This document shows positions 23,315-34,020 of a stretch of 64,000 nucleotides of DNA, piece after piece. The stretch comes from Sequoia sempervirens. Its lineage: Eukaryota; Streptophyta; Pinopsida; Cupressales; Cupressaceae. The stretch is taken from NCBI GenBank assembly GCA_007258455.2, contig VDFB02000003.1, forward strand, positions 45,883,889 through 45,947,888. Direction: 5' to 3'. Each line of letters starts with the position of its first letter. Position 1 is the stretch's first letter. Both the position numbers and the translations under genes were made by a program. The notes beneath the pieces were generated by a model. The model saw only the letters and a list, made by a program, of their open reading frames with translations, searched no databases and was not told the origin of the DNA.

Positions 23315-23878
23315 TTACTGAAAATCATGGGCACTAACGCCTATCGAACTAGCACACCACCTGAACTTATCTGTGCTCACTGGCTTCGTCAATGAATCTG
23401 CAACATTCTCCAGAGTATCAACCTTTTCCAAACTGACCTTTCCATCCTCCACCATATCTCGTACAAAGTTGTACTGTATGTCTATATGTTTCGTTCTAAC
23501 ATGGAAAGTAGGGTTCTTTGCTAGAGAAATTGCACTTTGACTATCACAAAAAATAGTTATTTCCCCTGCATCAAAACCAATGTTAGAACACAAATGTTTC
23601 AACCATATAGCTTCTTTACAAGCATGAGTAGTTGTCATGTATTCAGCCTCCGTAGTGGACAAAGCGACTACAGCCTGTCGCTTGCTCATCCAACTCACTG
23701 CACCACCATTCATCATGAAAATGTATCCATTGGTGGACCTCCTGTTGTCAATGTCCCCTACCCAATCAGAATCTACATAACCACGAATGTTGAGAGTCCT
23801 TTGTGATTCAACCAAGTTCCCATGGTAACACAAAGCAAAATTTGAAGTTCCCTTCAAATATCTAAACACTCTCTTCAC
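23315..23878 (-). CDS. Copia RNase H domain (open, 187 codons)
   Basis: The C-terminal domain of the polyprotein, which removes RNA from the RNA:DNA hybrid during reverse transcription. Acidic motifs are present: GYVDSDWVGD near residue 33, the STTEAEYM motif near 76, and IFCDSQSAISLAKNP near 109, followed by RTKHIDIQYNFVRD with the conserved His. The end (SLTKPVSTDKFRWCASSIGV) is the usual copia C terminus, and the stop lies about 40 bp before the polypurine tract. It is in the main polyprotein frame. The first residues (MKRVFRYLKGTSNFAL) are the usual RT-RNase H connection, so the Met is internal, not a true start. The domain itself looks intact, but it could not be translated from the broken polyprotein. 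Confidence 0.88.
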   Translation of the reverse strand: MKRVFRYLKGTSNFALCYHGNLVESQRTLNIRGYVDSDWVGDIDNRRSTNGYIFMMNGGAVSWMSKRQAVVALSTTEAEYMTTTHACKEAIWLKHLCSNIGFDAGEITIFCDSQSAISLAKNPTFHVRTKHIDIQYNFVRDMVEDGKVSLEKVDTLENVADSLTKPVSTDKFRWCASSIGVSAHDFQ

Positions 23879-25303
23879 AAGATCCCAATGCTTTTCCGAT
23901 TAGCCATAAATCTACTAAGAACTCCTTCGCTTGGGCAATATCTCGCCTTGTACAAACCATTGCATACATGAGACCGCCAACCGCACTAGCATAGGGTACA
24001 CTGGTCATGTCCTCCATCTTAGTAGGATATTTTGGACAGCCTCAACAGATAGCTTGCTCCTCGCATGACTGGAACCACTAGTTGTTTGCAATCATTCATA
24101 CAAAATCTCTCAAGAACAGTCTGATATACTTAGTGAGCCATAGTTTCTATTCTTCCTCCCTAGTTATCTCCATCCCAATATACCTTGCTGCACCAAGATC
24201 TTTCATTTCGAACTTAATGCATAACCGAGACTTAAGATCAGAAATCATTAGCTTACTATTGCCTATGAACAACATATCATCAACATAGAGAGCAATAACA
24301 AGTACTTGATCACTTTCAGCTTTTATAATATACGAATGATCAGATTTTGATCTCACAAATCCCAAAGACAATACAAAGTATCAAATTTTGGTAACACATT
24401 CTAGGTGACTTTAACCCATACAGACTTCTTTAATTTGCATACCAGTTTTTCTTTACCTTTCTCAACAAAGTGCTCAGGCTGGGACATATAGATTTCTTCT
24501 TCAAGATCACCATGAAGAAATGTTGTCTTCACATCCATCTGTTCGACCTCTAAGTCATACGCTACTACTAGTGACAATAGAAATCTGATAGATGTCATCT
24601 TTGCTACAAGAGAAAATATTTCCCCATAATCGATTCCCTCTACTTGGGAATAACCCTTTGCAACCAGTCTCACCTTGTACTTTTCTACACTACCATCCAG
24701 ACCAATTTTCTTCTTAAACACCCATTTGCAGCCAATAGCCTTTCTGCCTTTAGGCAAGGGCACCAAACTCCAGGTTTCATTCTTTTCTAATGATGCCATC
24801 TCTTCATTCATGGCTTCCAACCAAGAGTCTGAATCAGACATTTTAAATGCCTCCTTCACAGTCCTAGGCTCATCAGTGCTAGAAATTAAAGCATAGGCAC
24901 AAGTAGTATCTATCAAAGAGAACCCATACCTATCTGGTTGTTTTCTTTCACAGGTTGACCTCCTCACTTGCTGAGGTTGAGGCTGAGGTTCTTCTTCTTC
25001 TTCAGAACTATCTGAACTGCTTGAGCTCTCCTCAGTTTTAGGTACATTTTGAATTTTCAATTCCTCTTTCTCTGGTGTAGGAGGAATTAATGCTACATCC
25101 TTATTGTTTTTTGACTTTGTCTCTGACTACAGATCCAAAGTGGAAGGTTTCAGCTCACGAAAGATTACACTTCTGCTATATACAACCTTCTTTGTATCAG
25201 GATTCCAAAGCTTGTATCCTTTTATGACAGCGCTATAGCCAATAAAAATACATTTAACATCCTTGTTCTCCAGTTTAGATCTTTTTACATCCGGCACATG
25301 AGC
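23879..25303 (-). pseudogene. Copia reverse transcriptase region, frameshifted
   Basis: The linker after integrase is Ser/Glu-rich (SSSSSDSSEEEEEPQPQPQQ) and follows a TAG in a DLxSET context near 25130. RT begins at SWLEAMNEEMASLEKNETW (about 24820) and shows CKWVFKKK, RLVAKGYSQVEGIDY and the catalytic-Asp motif MDVKTTFLHGDLEEEIYM (about 24540-24490). At about 24445, where KKSLYGLK is expected, the frame shifts (KKSVWVK, then stop). The palm continues in another frame (24371-24147) with the second catalytic motif LYVDDMLFIG at about 24285. From 24130 to 23880 the text (RT thumb) has several stops and shifts before the main frame resumes in the RNase H. No active enzyme can be made. Confidence 0.85.
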
Positions 25304-26497
25304 TTATGCCTCACAGCCAAAAAAATGAACATGTCTAAGTGAGGGCTTCTTACCAGACCACACTTCCAAAGGTGTTTTCTCAACAAGAGCAGAATTTAGA
25401 GAACGATTAATTAGATAACATGTAGTAGATACAACCTCAGCCCATAACTTCTCCTCCAAGCCAACACTACTCAGCATACTTCGTGCTCTCTCCATCACTG
25501 TCCTATTGAACCTTTCTGCAATTCCATTCTGTTGTGGAGTATAAGGTGTAGTCTTGTGTCTTTTAATTCCATGGTCTTTATAGTATCTTTCAAATTCATC
25601 GGAACAAAATTCACCGCCATTATCAGTCCTTAAGCATTTTATTTTTCTACCAGTCTGATTTTCAACAAGATTTTTAAATTCTTTAAACCGACTAAATACT
25701 TCTGATTTACTCTTCAGAAAATATACAAATACTCTTCTTGAATAATCATCAATGAATGACACGTAGTATCTTGACTTAGAAAAAGAAGGAACATTCACTG
25801 GACCAAACACATCCGAATGAATATAATCAAACAAACCAGAAGATTTATGAGGACTAGAATAAAATGAAACATGGTGCTGCTTTCCATATATACAGTGTTC
25901 ACAAAATTCAAATTCAAGATTACAATCTTCGAGCCCCTCAACCAGGTTTTTATTCTTCAAGGTTTTTAAACCTTTTTCTCCTATGTGGCCTAACCTATGA
26001 TGCCAAAGCATAGTCTTCTCTACAAGAATTTTTACTTCCATAGAGTTTACATAATTAGGGATATTCCCCTCTTTACCTCCATGAGCAGCTTTCAGTGAAT
26101 TTCCAGAGACACTGTTACATTGAACAGCATGTGCATCCAGCTTGTACAGGGTACCAATTCGAGCACCTCTAGCCAGCACCATTAAACCTCTAGTCATCTT
26201 GCAGCCATTTCCAGAGAACGTAACTTGTACTCCAATATCATTCAGCATACTTATAGAAAGTAAGTTTCGATCCAGACTTGGTATATGCATTACATTATTG
26301 ATTCCCTTCACTCTGCCATCAGGGAATTGTATTATGACTCTTCCACGGCCAACAATCTCTAAAGTTGAATCACTTTCCAAGTACACATTTCCACCATTGT
26401 ATTCTTCATACTTCATGAACCATTCTCTATGAGATTTCATGTGGAAAGATGCTCCAGAATCAATCAGCCAGACATCATCTGATGCCTGAGTAGCCAA
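25304..26497 (-). CDS. Copia protease and integrase (open, 397 codons)
   Basis: Protease: WLIDSGASFHM near residue 10 has the catalytic Asp in the DSGA(S/T) motif. GAG-pre-integrase: WHHRLGHIGEKGL near residue 165, followed by CEHCIYGKQH, completes the His-His-Cys-Cys zinc site. Integrase core: YIHSDVFGPV (first Asp), CLRTDNGGEF (second Asp) and QQNGIAERFNR (Glu) give a complete D-D-E triad; ARSML and AEVVSTTCYLINRSL follow as usual. The stretch ends at a TAA in GCEA-stop-AHVPD, where copia proteins normally have Tyr (TAT to TAA); the same frame continues beyond. The first Met is internal to the polyprotein. It is the best-preserved part of the element: protease cleaves the polyprotein and integrase inserts the cDNA. 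Confidence 0.92.
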   Translation of the reverse strand: MATQASDDVWLIDSGASFHMKSHREWFMKYEEYNGGNVYLESDSTLEIVGRGRVIIQFPDGRVKGINNVMHIPSLDRNLLSISMLNDIGVQVTFSGNGCKMTRGLMVLARGARIGTLYKLDAHAVQCNSVSGNSLKAAHGGKEGNIPNYVNSMEVKILVEKTMLWHHRLGHIGEKGLKTLKNKNLVEGLEDCNLEFEFCEHCIYGKQHHVSFYSSPHKSSGLFDYIHSDVFGPVNVPSFSKSRYYVSFIDDYSRRVFVYFLKSKSEVFSRFKEFKNLVENQTGRKIKCLRTDNGGEFCSDEFERYYKDHGIKRHKTTPYTPQQNGIAERFNRTVMERARSMLSSVGLEEKLWAEVVSTTCYLINRSLNSALVEKTPLEVWSGKKPSLRHVHFFGCEA

Positions 26498-26499
26498 GG

Positions 26500-27319
26500 T
26501 TGCAATGAAGGTGTCACCATCACTATGAGAAGAACCATTATCGGAAGAGCCCTTCTTCTTCTTTTTCTCCTCTTTACAATCCTTTCGGACATGACCAGGT
26601 TGCCCATAGTTCTAGCACTTCACCTTGGACTTCTTTCCAGGAGACTTTGATCTCCCCTCTTATTTCAATTTGGACTTCTTGTCCTTCTTCTTGCCTTTCT
26701 CTTTCGGTCTTCCTCTAACAGCAAGAGCTTCCTTTACCATCTCAAAAGATTTCCTTCTCATCCCTTCTGACAACAAAGGTGCAACAACATCTTCCATCTT
26801 GAAATTCGATGTTGTACTCCCAATAGCCATCACCAGATGATCCCATGAGTCTAGAAAAGAACTCAAAAATAGCATATAGCGATCCTCTTCTTCAGTCTTC
26901 ACACCAACAGATGTCAATTGAGCAATCAACATATTAAATGCGTTCAAATGATCAACTACAGACCCTCCTTCCTGCATTCTCAAAGAATACAACTTCTTCC
27001 TTAGGAATAGTTTATTCACCAAGGATTTCCCCTAATAAATAGACGCCAGTCTCTTCCACAAAGAAGAGGCAGTCTTCTCCTCATGCACATTCAGAAGCAC
27101 TGAGTCTACCAAACAAATCCTTATCAGCCCCTTAGATTTCCTATCTGCAAGGTCCCAATCTTCTTGCTTCATGCCTATAGGTTTCACTCCAGCCATAGCA
27201 ATCCAAAGATCACGATCAACTAGAAGATCCTCCATCTTGAGTTTCCACAACTCAAAGTTACTGCCATTGAACTTCTCTATTTCAAACTTTTCAAATGTAC
27301 TAGCCTTCTCAACCTGTAA
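26500..27319 (-). pseudogene. Copia gag (capsid/nucleocapsid), three stops
   Basis: The frame is open from 27319 (no Met before 27250) and reads EKFNGSNFELWKLKMEDLL, the standard start of Tnt1-type capsid protein. A TAG at 27034-27032 (WKRLASIY-stop-GKSLVNKLF) interrupts it. The capsid continues with KLYSLRMQEGGSVVDHLNAF and LLSSFLDSWDHLVMAIGST. A TAA at 26662-26660 falls in the basic tail. The zinc knuckle at about 26620-26578 is damaged: it reads KC-stop-NYGQPGHVRKDC, with a stop where Trp is usual and Tyr in place of the second Cys. All parts are in the same frame as protease-integrase. Gag normally packages the RNA in cytoplasmic particles. Confidence 0.88.
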
Positions 27320-27404
27320 TCAAAAATAACAAACACTACAAGACTCCCACTGAACAAAATTGACTCAAAAAACCCAACGTACCCACAAGGATAACACAAT
27401 TAGC

Positions 27405-27420
27405 CAGGCTCTAATACCAC
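27405..27420 (-). other. Primer binding site of the copia element
   Basis: The minus strand reads TGGTATTAGAGCCTGG one or two bases inside the 5' LTR end CCTTACA. It matches the initiator tRNA-Met site of plant copia elements with one C-to-T change. Confidence 0.9.
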
Positions 27421-27421
27421 T

Positions 27422-28939
27422 TGTAAGGAAAATTAGATGCGGAAAAAAATTCTCCTAACGTCAATACCTCAGGAAAGAATGTAGATGCACTTTAAAATTT
27501 ACAATTACAATCCAATTAAGATGCACTAGGAAGCAGATAACAGAAACAAAGTATTTGACAATCACACAAGAACACCAAATATATGTGGGAAAACCCTTAC
27601 AGGAGAAAAACCCACCACACCAAGAGAAATCACTTTGTATTACAGTAATGGAAATTACATACAAATGACAGACTTATCTTTCTGGTGTCTATTTACAGCA
27701 ACATTCACCATGTACAATTTGTTTTAGGAACCTTCACGTTACAGTCCACATAATAGAATTCATCCACTAATGCAATCACTCAACAATCTGTCGATTCAAC
27801 CAACCGATTACAATTTGCAATCCCAGAGTATATCCATGTCGAACTCTTTCTATAGAACTTCCTCACATAACTATCAAAATGAACCAACTGCTAACGGTTC
27901 ACATTCGGCTCCTCCTATTCGTCCATGAGACTCCACATAGGACGGTCAATCGGTCAACAAAATTCGCACTGTGTTGGCATCTCGGTGAGACACTAACAGT
28001 GTCTCGCCGATGCCACATAACCTTCATATCGATATCGCCAAGAGATACCGTTATCACCAAGACATTCTATCAAGCTTTCAGTGTTGTGCCAAAACACCAA
28101 GCAGTCACCCAAACCTATCGCTTTCGCCAGGAGATCATAGCGAGTCACCAAAGGTTATACCGAAGTGACAAGTCATATCGGGCTCCATTTAATAGTTGGC
28201 AAGACTTACATCTTTCGCCAAGAGAACATACCGAACTCCAAGACTTACCTTGAAAGCTTCAACATAAAAGCACTGTCGGCGAGACATGTTACTTTTGCTA
28301 AGACATCACACCGAGCTCTAGGACTTACCCCGAAGTGTTCATCTGTCACCAAAAGTTATATCGAAGATCCCTTATCATCGACAAGACTTACATTCTTCAC
28401 TGGGACTTCTTCCCGAGATCATTAGGGTTACCCCGATAGCCATCGGCTATCGGCAAGACATCCTTCAATCGCTAAGACATTTCTCGGAAACCCTTTGTGT
28501 TACACCGATGAACAACATTTGAACCTTCGTCGGTGAGACCTTTGCACATCGGTAAGACTTCTTATCGATAGACTATAAGCTACTCCAAAGACCACAACAA
28601 ATGACATACTGTCGGCGAGACTCTAACACTTCGCTGGGACTTCTCACCGAGCTGCTATAAGCTATCCCAAAGCCCGTGGTCGTCATGAGTCTCCCTGATT
28701 TACGATTGAATGGCCTGTCGGCCAAAGATCTCCCCGAGCGCTAAGAGGTCATACCGAACACTCCTTGTCACAGCGATAGCTCCACAATGAAAGCATTCGG
28801 CAAGACAGAAACTCGGTCACAACGACCTGTACAAAACATGATGCTACCAATCTGCTAGTCGGCCAGACATGATAGATGTCATACCGACTTTGCTCCAATG
28901 GAGGTTTCAGCCTATATTGATTGAGGCATAATTCCAACA
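27422..28939 (-). repeat. 5' LTR of the Tnt1-like copia element (1518 bp)
   Basis: On the minus strand it runs from TGTTGGAATTATGCC to TTTTCCTTACA. Along its length it carries the same CG-rich core (about 27980-28830) as the 3' LTR. Many differences between the two are C/T or G/A changes at CG dinucleotides, for example GACGTTCTATCGAGC in the 3' LTR against GACATTCTATCAAGC here. The promoter has not been located by eye. Confidence 0.93.
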
Positions 28940-28944
28940 AGAAT
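28940..28944. repeat. Target-site duplication, right copy
   Basis: AGAAT directly after the outer end of the 5' LTR, identical to 21743-21747. Confidence 0.9.
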
Positions 28945-29687
28945 TGTGGAGGATTTGATGATGAATAAACCCTTCCATTTATAGATTATTTGGATGAGAG
29001 GAATGGCCAAATGGATGAATGTGGGACTAAATGTAAGCCAATGAGAAGAGGCCACTTGTCAACTTGTCATAGGTTGAGGGATGTGCAAGATTTGGGAAAT
29101 GTGCCCAAGAGGGGGAAATTTCAAATTTGAAATGAGAGTTAATGTTGAGTTTGACTTGTGCAAGGGACATGTAAGAGACATGTAAGACCTATTAAATGCT
29201 TTGTTGGGTGTACATGTCCACTTGTTTTTGAATTTAAATTCTAGGGAATATTCCCCAAAGATGCCATGTTGAGTGAAAATGTTGATTTTAATAAATCAAT
29301 AAATTGATTTATTTGTGCAAGTGGGATTATCTAGAGAATGTGACATGCATTAGATTAGATTTAATCAGGATTAATTAGCTAGGATGATTAGGATGTTTTG
29401 ACCAATTTGACTCAAATATTTGATTTATTTAAATCAAAAAAGGAGAAATATGAATTTTGAGACTTAATTAAATAAAGTCCTGGTTTATTTAATTAAATGG
29501 ATGATGCAAGATAAAGGTTGAATGATTTATGAGAGATGAAATGTTATTATTTGATTGATTTATTTAAATGAGGTAATGATGAAGTGAGTTTATTTAATTT
29601 GAAAGATGAAATGTTAGATTCGATTAAATGAAGGTTATTTGATTAAACTATTGGATTGACATGTATGCATATTTTGCGTGTCTACAT
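28945..29687 (+). repeat. LTR-like sequence into which the copia element inserted
   Basis: The sequence continues from about 21600-21747 across the copia insertion. It has a TATA-like TTTATAGATTA at about 28979, several TTTATTTAATTAAAT runs (29440-29640) and an end reading GTGTCTACA at about 29687, after which a coiled-coil coding relic begins abruptly. A comparable end (CATGTCTACA on the minus strand) occurs at 50363. It may be a solo LTR or an LTR of a gypsy-type element; its start was not found. Confidence 0.45.
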
Positions 29688-30132
29688 AAAGCAATTGGAA
29701 GAATTATTGGCAAGTTATTAGTTTAAGGACAATGAAAGGGACATGAAAATTAAAGAGTTGGAGGAGAAATTGTATAAGTTTTAACATGAGTCTAAGTTGG
29801 ATATTCTTGCACAACTTTCTCTTGTGGAAACAAGGAATAAAGAACCTATGACTAAAGGAAGACCTCCTCAAACTAGATCTCCAATTAGTCCTACTATTGT
29901 GTCCCTAGGATATAAATTGTGGAAAAGAACTAATGAATTTTATGACAAAAAAGAATCATGGAATCTTGAGCAAAAGGAAATTGAATTGAAAAAGATGATA
30001 GTCAAGATTGAGGAAATTGCAAGCAAGGTTGCACAAATCCTCAAATGTAGGCCACCCATTAGGGTGTATGCTTTGTTTTATAAGAAAAATTCTCATGTTT
30101 TCAATTCAGCCAGCCAATTAGTAATCTACTAA
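29688..30132 (+). pseudogene. Coiled-coil coding relic
   Basis: The frame reads KQLEELLASY-stop-FKDNERDMKIKELEEKLYKF-stop-HESKLDILAQLSLVETRN and then stays open to 30132, including WNLEQKEIELKKMIVKIEEI. The early stops are TAG and TAA at places where Gln would suit a coiled coil. Its beginning is cut off at the LTR-like end at 29687. The heptad-like pattern resembles the much longer minus-strand relic at 47076-50140, but I cannot show homology. No known family is recognised. Confidence 0.4.
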
Positions 30133-30920
30133 TTACTTTAAGCATGAAATTTGATTTTTTAAATGTTTTTTGTTGATTCTACACCAAATGTACAAGATAA
30201 ACTATGTGAATTTTACCTACATAAACTTGTTCTATCAAATGATACATAATGGACCGCATTGATGTTTGTGGGGGATTTACATATTAGAACACTAGCTTCT
30301 TACTTCAAAAATGAGTAGCAGAGGGGTGAAATAATGCAAGATTATGTTGAGAGAGAGAAATCTATTGCTCTCTAGATAAAGAAAGAGTCAAAGGACCCTA
30401 GTATAGTCATAGAGGAATGGACAACTCTCTTGAAAAATAAGGGTGCAAGTAGAAGAATCATAAATGTTAGAGAGAATGATTATGTAAAGATGCAGCAGCT
30501 AGTTGTAGGTCTCATCCATCATGATTTTTAAGTTTGTGCAAAGAAGGTGGGAAGAACTAATTCCTAAATTGCAAAAAAGGGAACCTCACTCCTTATGCAA
30601 TTTTGTAGCCATGCTTGAAAGGTCTCGTAGGTGTATAGAGATTTTTAGAGAAAAAGGACTCTCATGGGTACCTCTTACCTTCCATCCACCAATGCTCTTG
30701 TATCTAGTGCCACATTGGATAGGGGAATAAAATGTAGAAATGGGAGAGGGAAAACATTTAAAATGGAAAAGACTTTCATGTTATAGAGGATACTACTTGA
30801 AACAAGGAAAAGGAGTGAATGTGGTTATAGACTTCAGGGAAATGACCTTGTAATACAACCTTTGGTCCTAAACTGATTGCTCAAGGACACGCAATGTCAT
30901 ATAGTTAGGGGGAAATGATA
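30133..30920 (+). pseudogene. Possible degraded retroelement coding sequence
   Basis: Plus-strand text such as DPSIVIEEWTTLLKNKGASR and INVRENDYVKMQQLVVGLIH (30395-30525) looks protein-like but breaks after a TAA near 30530. A frameshifted 69-codon stretch follows (30521-30730). At 30905 a purine run AGTTAGGGGGAAATGATAAG resembles a polypurine tract followed by an LTR start. The evidence is thin. Confidence 0.3.
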
Positions 30921-33900
30921 AGACCAAGTATTAGCTAGTTTTATGTTATTTAGTTTATACTTTTAGGAATTTCTAGATACTAATTTCATAGACATTCCTA
31001 AACATTATCCATCTTTTTATATCTTTCATGCAACTTGAACCTAGTTTTTATGTATGGGAATATGATCATAATATGTTGTTAATTGCATGATTAATTATGT
31101 GAGTGTGTATGAAATGCAATATGGATCTATGTTTAACTTGTGATTATTAGTATTGTGTATATGTTGGATGAACTAACTCCTGGCAGCCAAGAAGCCAAAG
31201 CAAGCAAACTGTAGCCTGCAACAACTAGGGAGCACAACCCGTAACCAAAGGATTTTAGACAATGATGCAAAGGAGATTCCAATATAAGAACACAATAGTT
31301 GCAGAAATAGAGTTATTTATTAATGAGGATTATTATGAATCACCATGTCATTTAATAAGACCACTGAAGGAAGGATTTTGCTCTGATTGGGAAGCTACCT
31401 TGACTGTTTCTACAGTTTATGCTTCTATTATGTCATTGAAATAGAATTTTAGTCCTAATCATCTTCCTCCATATTTCTAGTTATGTTTTCAGTTATGCAG
31501 ACTTTGTCACTCTCTATTTCAGAGGGGAGTGGTGATTTGCATTTATTTTTCTATTTTGAGTCCTTATTTCAATAAACCTCCCCCGAACCTATATCTAGTT
31601 GGCTCAATGGTCAAGGAGTAGATATAGTGTGTGGATATGTTCTGATAGTGATAGTTTTTATTACACAAACAATACTTGATTTCCAGGTATGATTTCATGA
31701 ATAAGATATCTTTGAAGATTCTTGTCATATTGTGAAATCTTGTTATATACAATGAGATGTTTTTAGTTTCTCATTATGTTTAGTTGATTCAAGGAGTTTA
31801 GATTTGAGTTTACTTTGTGGATACAGTAAATTGAGCGAGGGACACTAAAGGTAATTGTTCTCCAACATTAATTTATATTATTACAGTAGATGTTTTTATT
31901 TATTGCATTCATCTTAATTAGATTCTTCATTTACTATATGAGAATGAAATCATGAATGATATTTTTTCTTGTACTTTATTTTTTGTCTCAATATTTCAAC
32001 CTCCAAAGTAAGTCAAGTCATTAGAAGTCATAGTTAATATTTTTAGTAGTTACAGAGTTCAAATGTTAACAGTTAACTAGCCACAATATTTAGCTATAGG
32101 TACCCATAGCAATAGTTTCAAAATTAATCTTTTTCTTGTTTCATAGTTTTATGTTTTTCCCACATGTGTAAAAACATAGAGACTAGATCATATAGATAGT
32201 ATAGAATCTTTAGATGCACATATAGTGCCAACATCATCACAAGCTTACGTTAGCCCTAGTTGGTAATTAAATGGAGTCTTTACAAGGGTTTAGTGGATTG
32301 TTCGGTTAGGAACCACCTCTAAATTGTGTGTTTATCACCAAGTTTACTAACCATTAGTTGGGCCTTGCAGTCATCTCATACATGCAACTAGTTAACTTAT
32401 TCATCAAGTCCTCTCAATCAATCTCATCCATCGATCTTCTAGATCATCATACACTATTGATCAGTATGAGGTGAAAGCTTAAATTACACCATCATTCCAA
32501 GCTATCAAACCCTCCACAATTATCATTATAACCTATCATTACATCCATCTTGCTATTACAATTCCTACTTATTGTTTGAAGAGAAATCCACATCCATTAT
32601 TGCAACATTAGAATCAAGTAAAATGGAGCAAGGTATAAGCACATTTGTGGAGGTAATATTGATTTAATTTTATTTACTTTGTTTGTGCACACACTCTCAT
32701 TAAAGTAGTTATTGGGTTTTTGAATTGGGTTTTATTGTATTCTCATTTTTTTTTATTCATTAATTTAATACACTCATACAAGCAAATTAAACATGAAGAT
32801 TTGAGGTGAAGGCTGCAAATTCAAGCTAAACATTTGCAAATATTTGCTCTATGTTGGCAATATTTGTCATCTTTATGCAAATTTGGAGTGATTGTAAATT
32901 TAGTGGTAAACTCAAACAACATTTACAATTTTTTTTGTGTATTGATCATCTATTTTTTGTATTTATGATTTATTTATTGAAATCAAGGAAATATTTATGA
33001 AATATTATCAATATTTGGTCTTTGTCATAAATCTGTAACAAATATTTGATCACAAGTACAAAATTTTAGATCAATCTTCTATTTTGGTGTGCATTTTAGT
33101 TGAGCAACCTGTGTAGATTTGGGGACTTGACCTACCCTTTGGCATTCAAAATTCAGTGCAATAAACCTTTACATGTTGGGTTCAATAAATCTATTATTTT
33201 ATTTGGTGTGGCAACCAACTCTTTTATTTTGGTATGACAGTTCAAATCTTCTATTTCTTGTCATGACATGACACATCTAGTATTTGTGGTACAATTTTTG
33301 GAAGGTCTCTCACCTCAAATCCACTATACCTATGATCCATGCATGACCTTCCTAGCTTCTATTAGTAGACTTTTAAAATATTTTTGAAATTTGAATTTTG
33401 TAATGGTTTTATTTTGTGAAATATGACATGTGAAATTAGGCTTACCATTTCAATGATGTAAGTTTGTTTGATAGGAAAGTATTGGAGTGGTTCATCCCGA
33501 AAGGAGGGTTCGACATTGTTTTGGTCACATTAGCCCCTAGTCATATGGTGTTTTAGCCCTTGGTTCCATCTAACCCAAGGGGGCTCAAAATCCACCTTTA
33601 TTTTCCTCTCATTTTCTCTCCAAAAATTGAAAAATAATTTTATTATATTTTTTGCAAAGGCATGGTAAACTTTTGTAATGCAACTCAAAATTGAGTGTTA
33701 TTTTTTTTAAGTGGTTACTTTTTTATGCCTAATCCATTGGATTCAATGCCACACTACCCTTATAAAGTGTCATTTTTCACTCCAATCAGACCTTGCCTAT
33801 GCACTACAATTGTAAAGTGCCTCTTTTCCAACTTTTTTAGGGGGGGGAGTCTCTACTACTAAATCAAGGAGGGTTTACTTTTGAGTTGTGTCTTGTGTAC

Positions 33901-34020
33901 TTTTGCACTTCCTTCTAATTTTTTAGTTTGAGAAACTAATTGAGACAATATGGGAGAATATTCAGGCATCATTATAACCATGAACTAAGATAAAGTTCCA
34001 CTTTTAGGGGAGTTCATCGT
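30921..34020. other. Non-coding DNA, no feature recognised
   Basis: About 3.1 kb of AT-rich sequence. The small open stretches at 31262-31444 (plus) and 31564-31752 (minus) show no motif. The word AATATTTG recurs at 32820-33060, as expected in AT-rich DNA. A G run (GGGGGGGAG) lies at 33841. Confidence 0.5.

Larger units (their letters stand above)
21748..28939 (-). mobile_element. Tnt1-like Ty1/copia retrotransposon, complete but defective
   Basis: A 7192-bp element on the minus strand with LTRs of 1517 and 1518 bp, AGAAT target duplications, primer binding site, polypurine tract and gag-PR-IN-RT-RNase H in copia order. Nearly all coding parts share one frame, as expected for a single polyprotein. 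The gag-to-integrase text closely resembles the tobacco Tnt1 type. It is disabled by several stops and frameshifts, a damaged zinc knuckle and damage around the RT. LTR divergence shows that insertion is not recent. It is nested in older LTR-like DNA. Confidence 0.95.
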
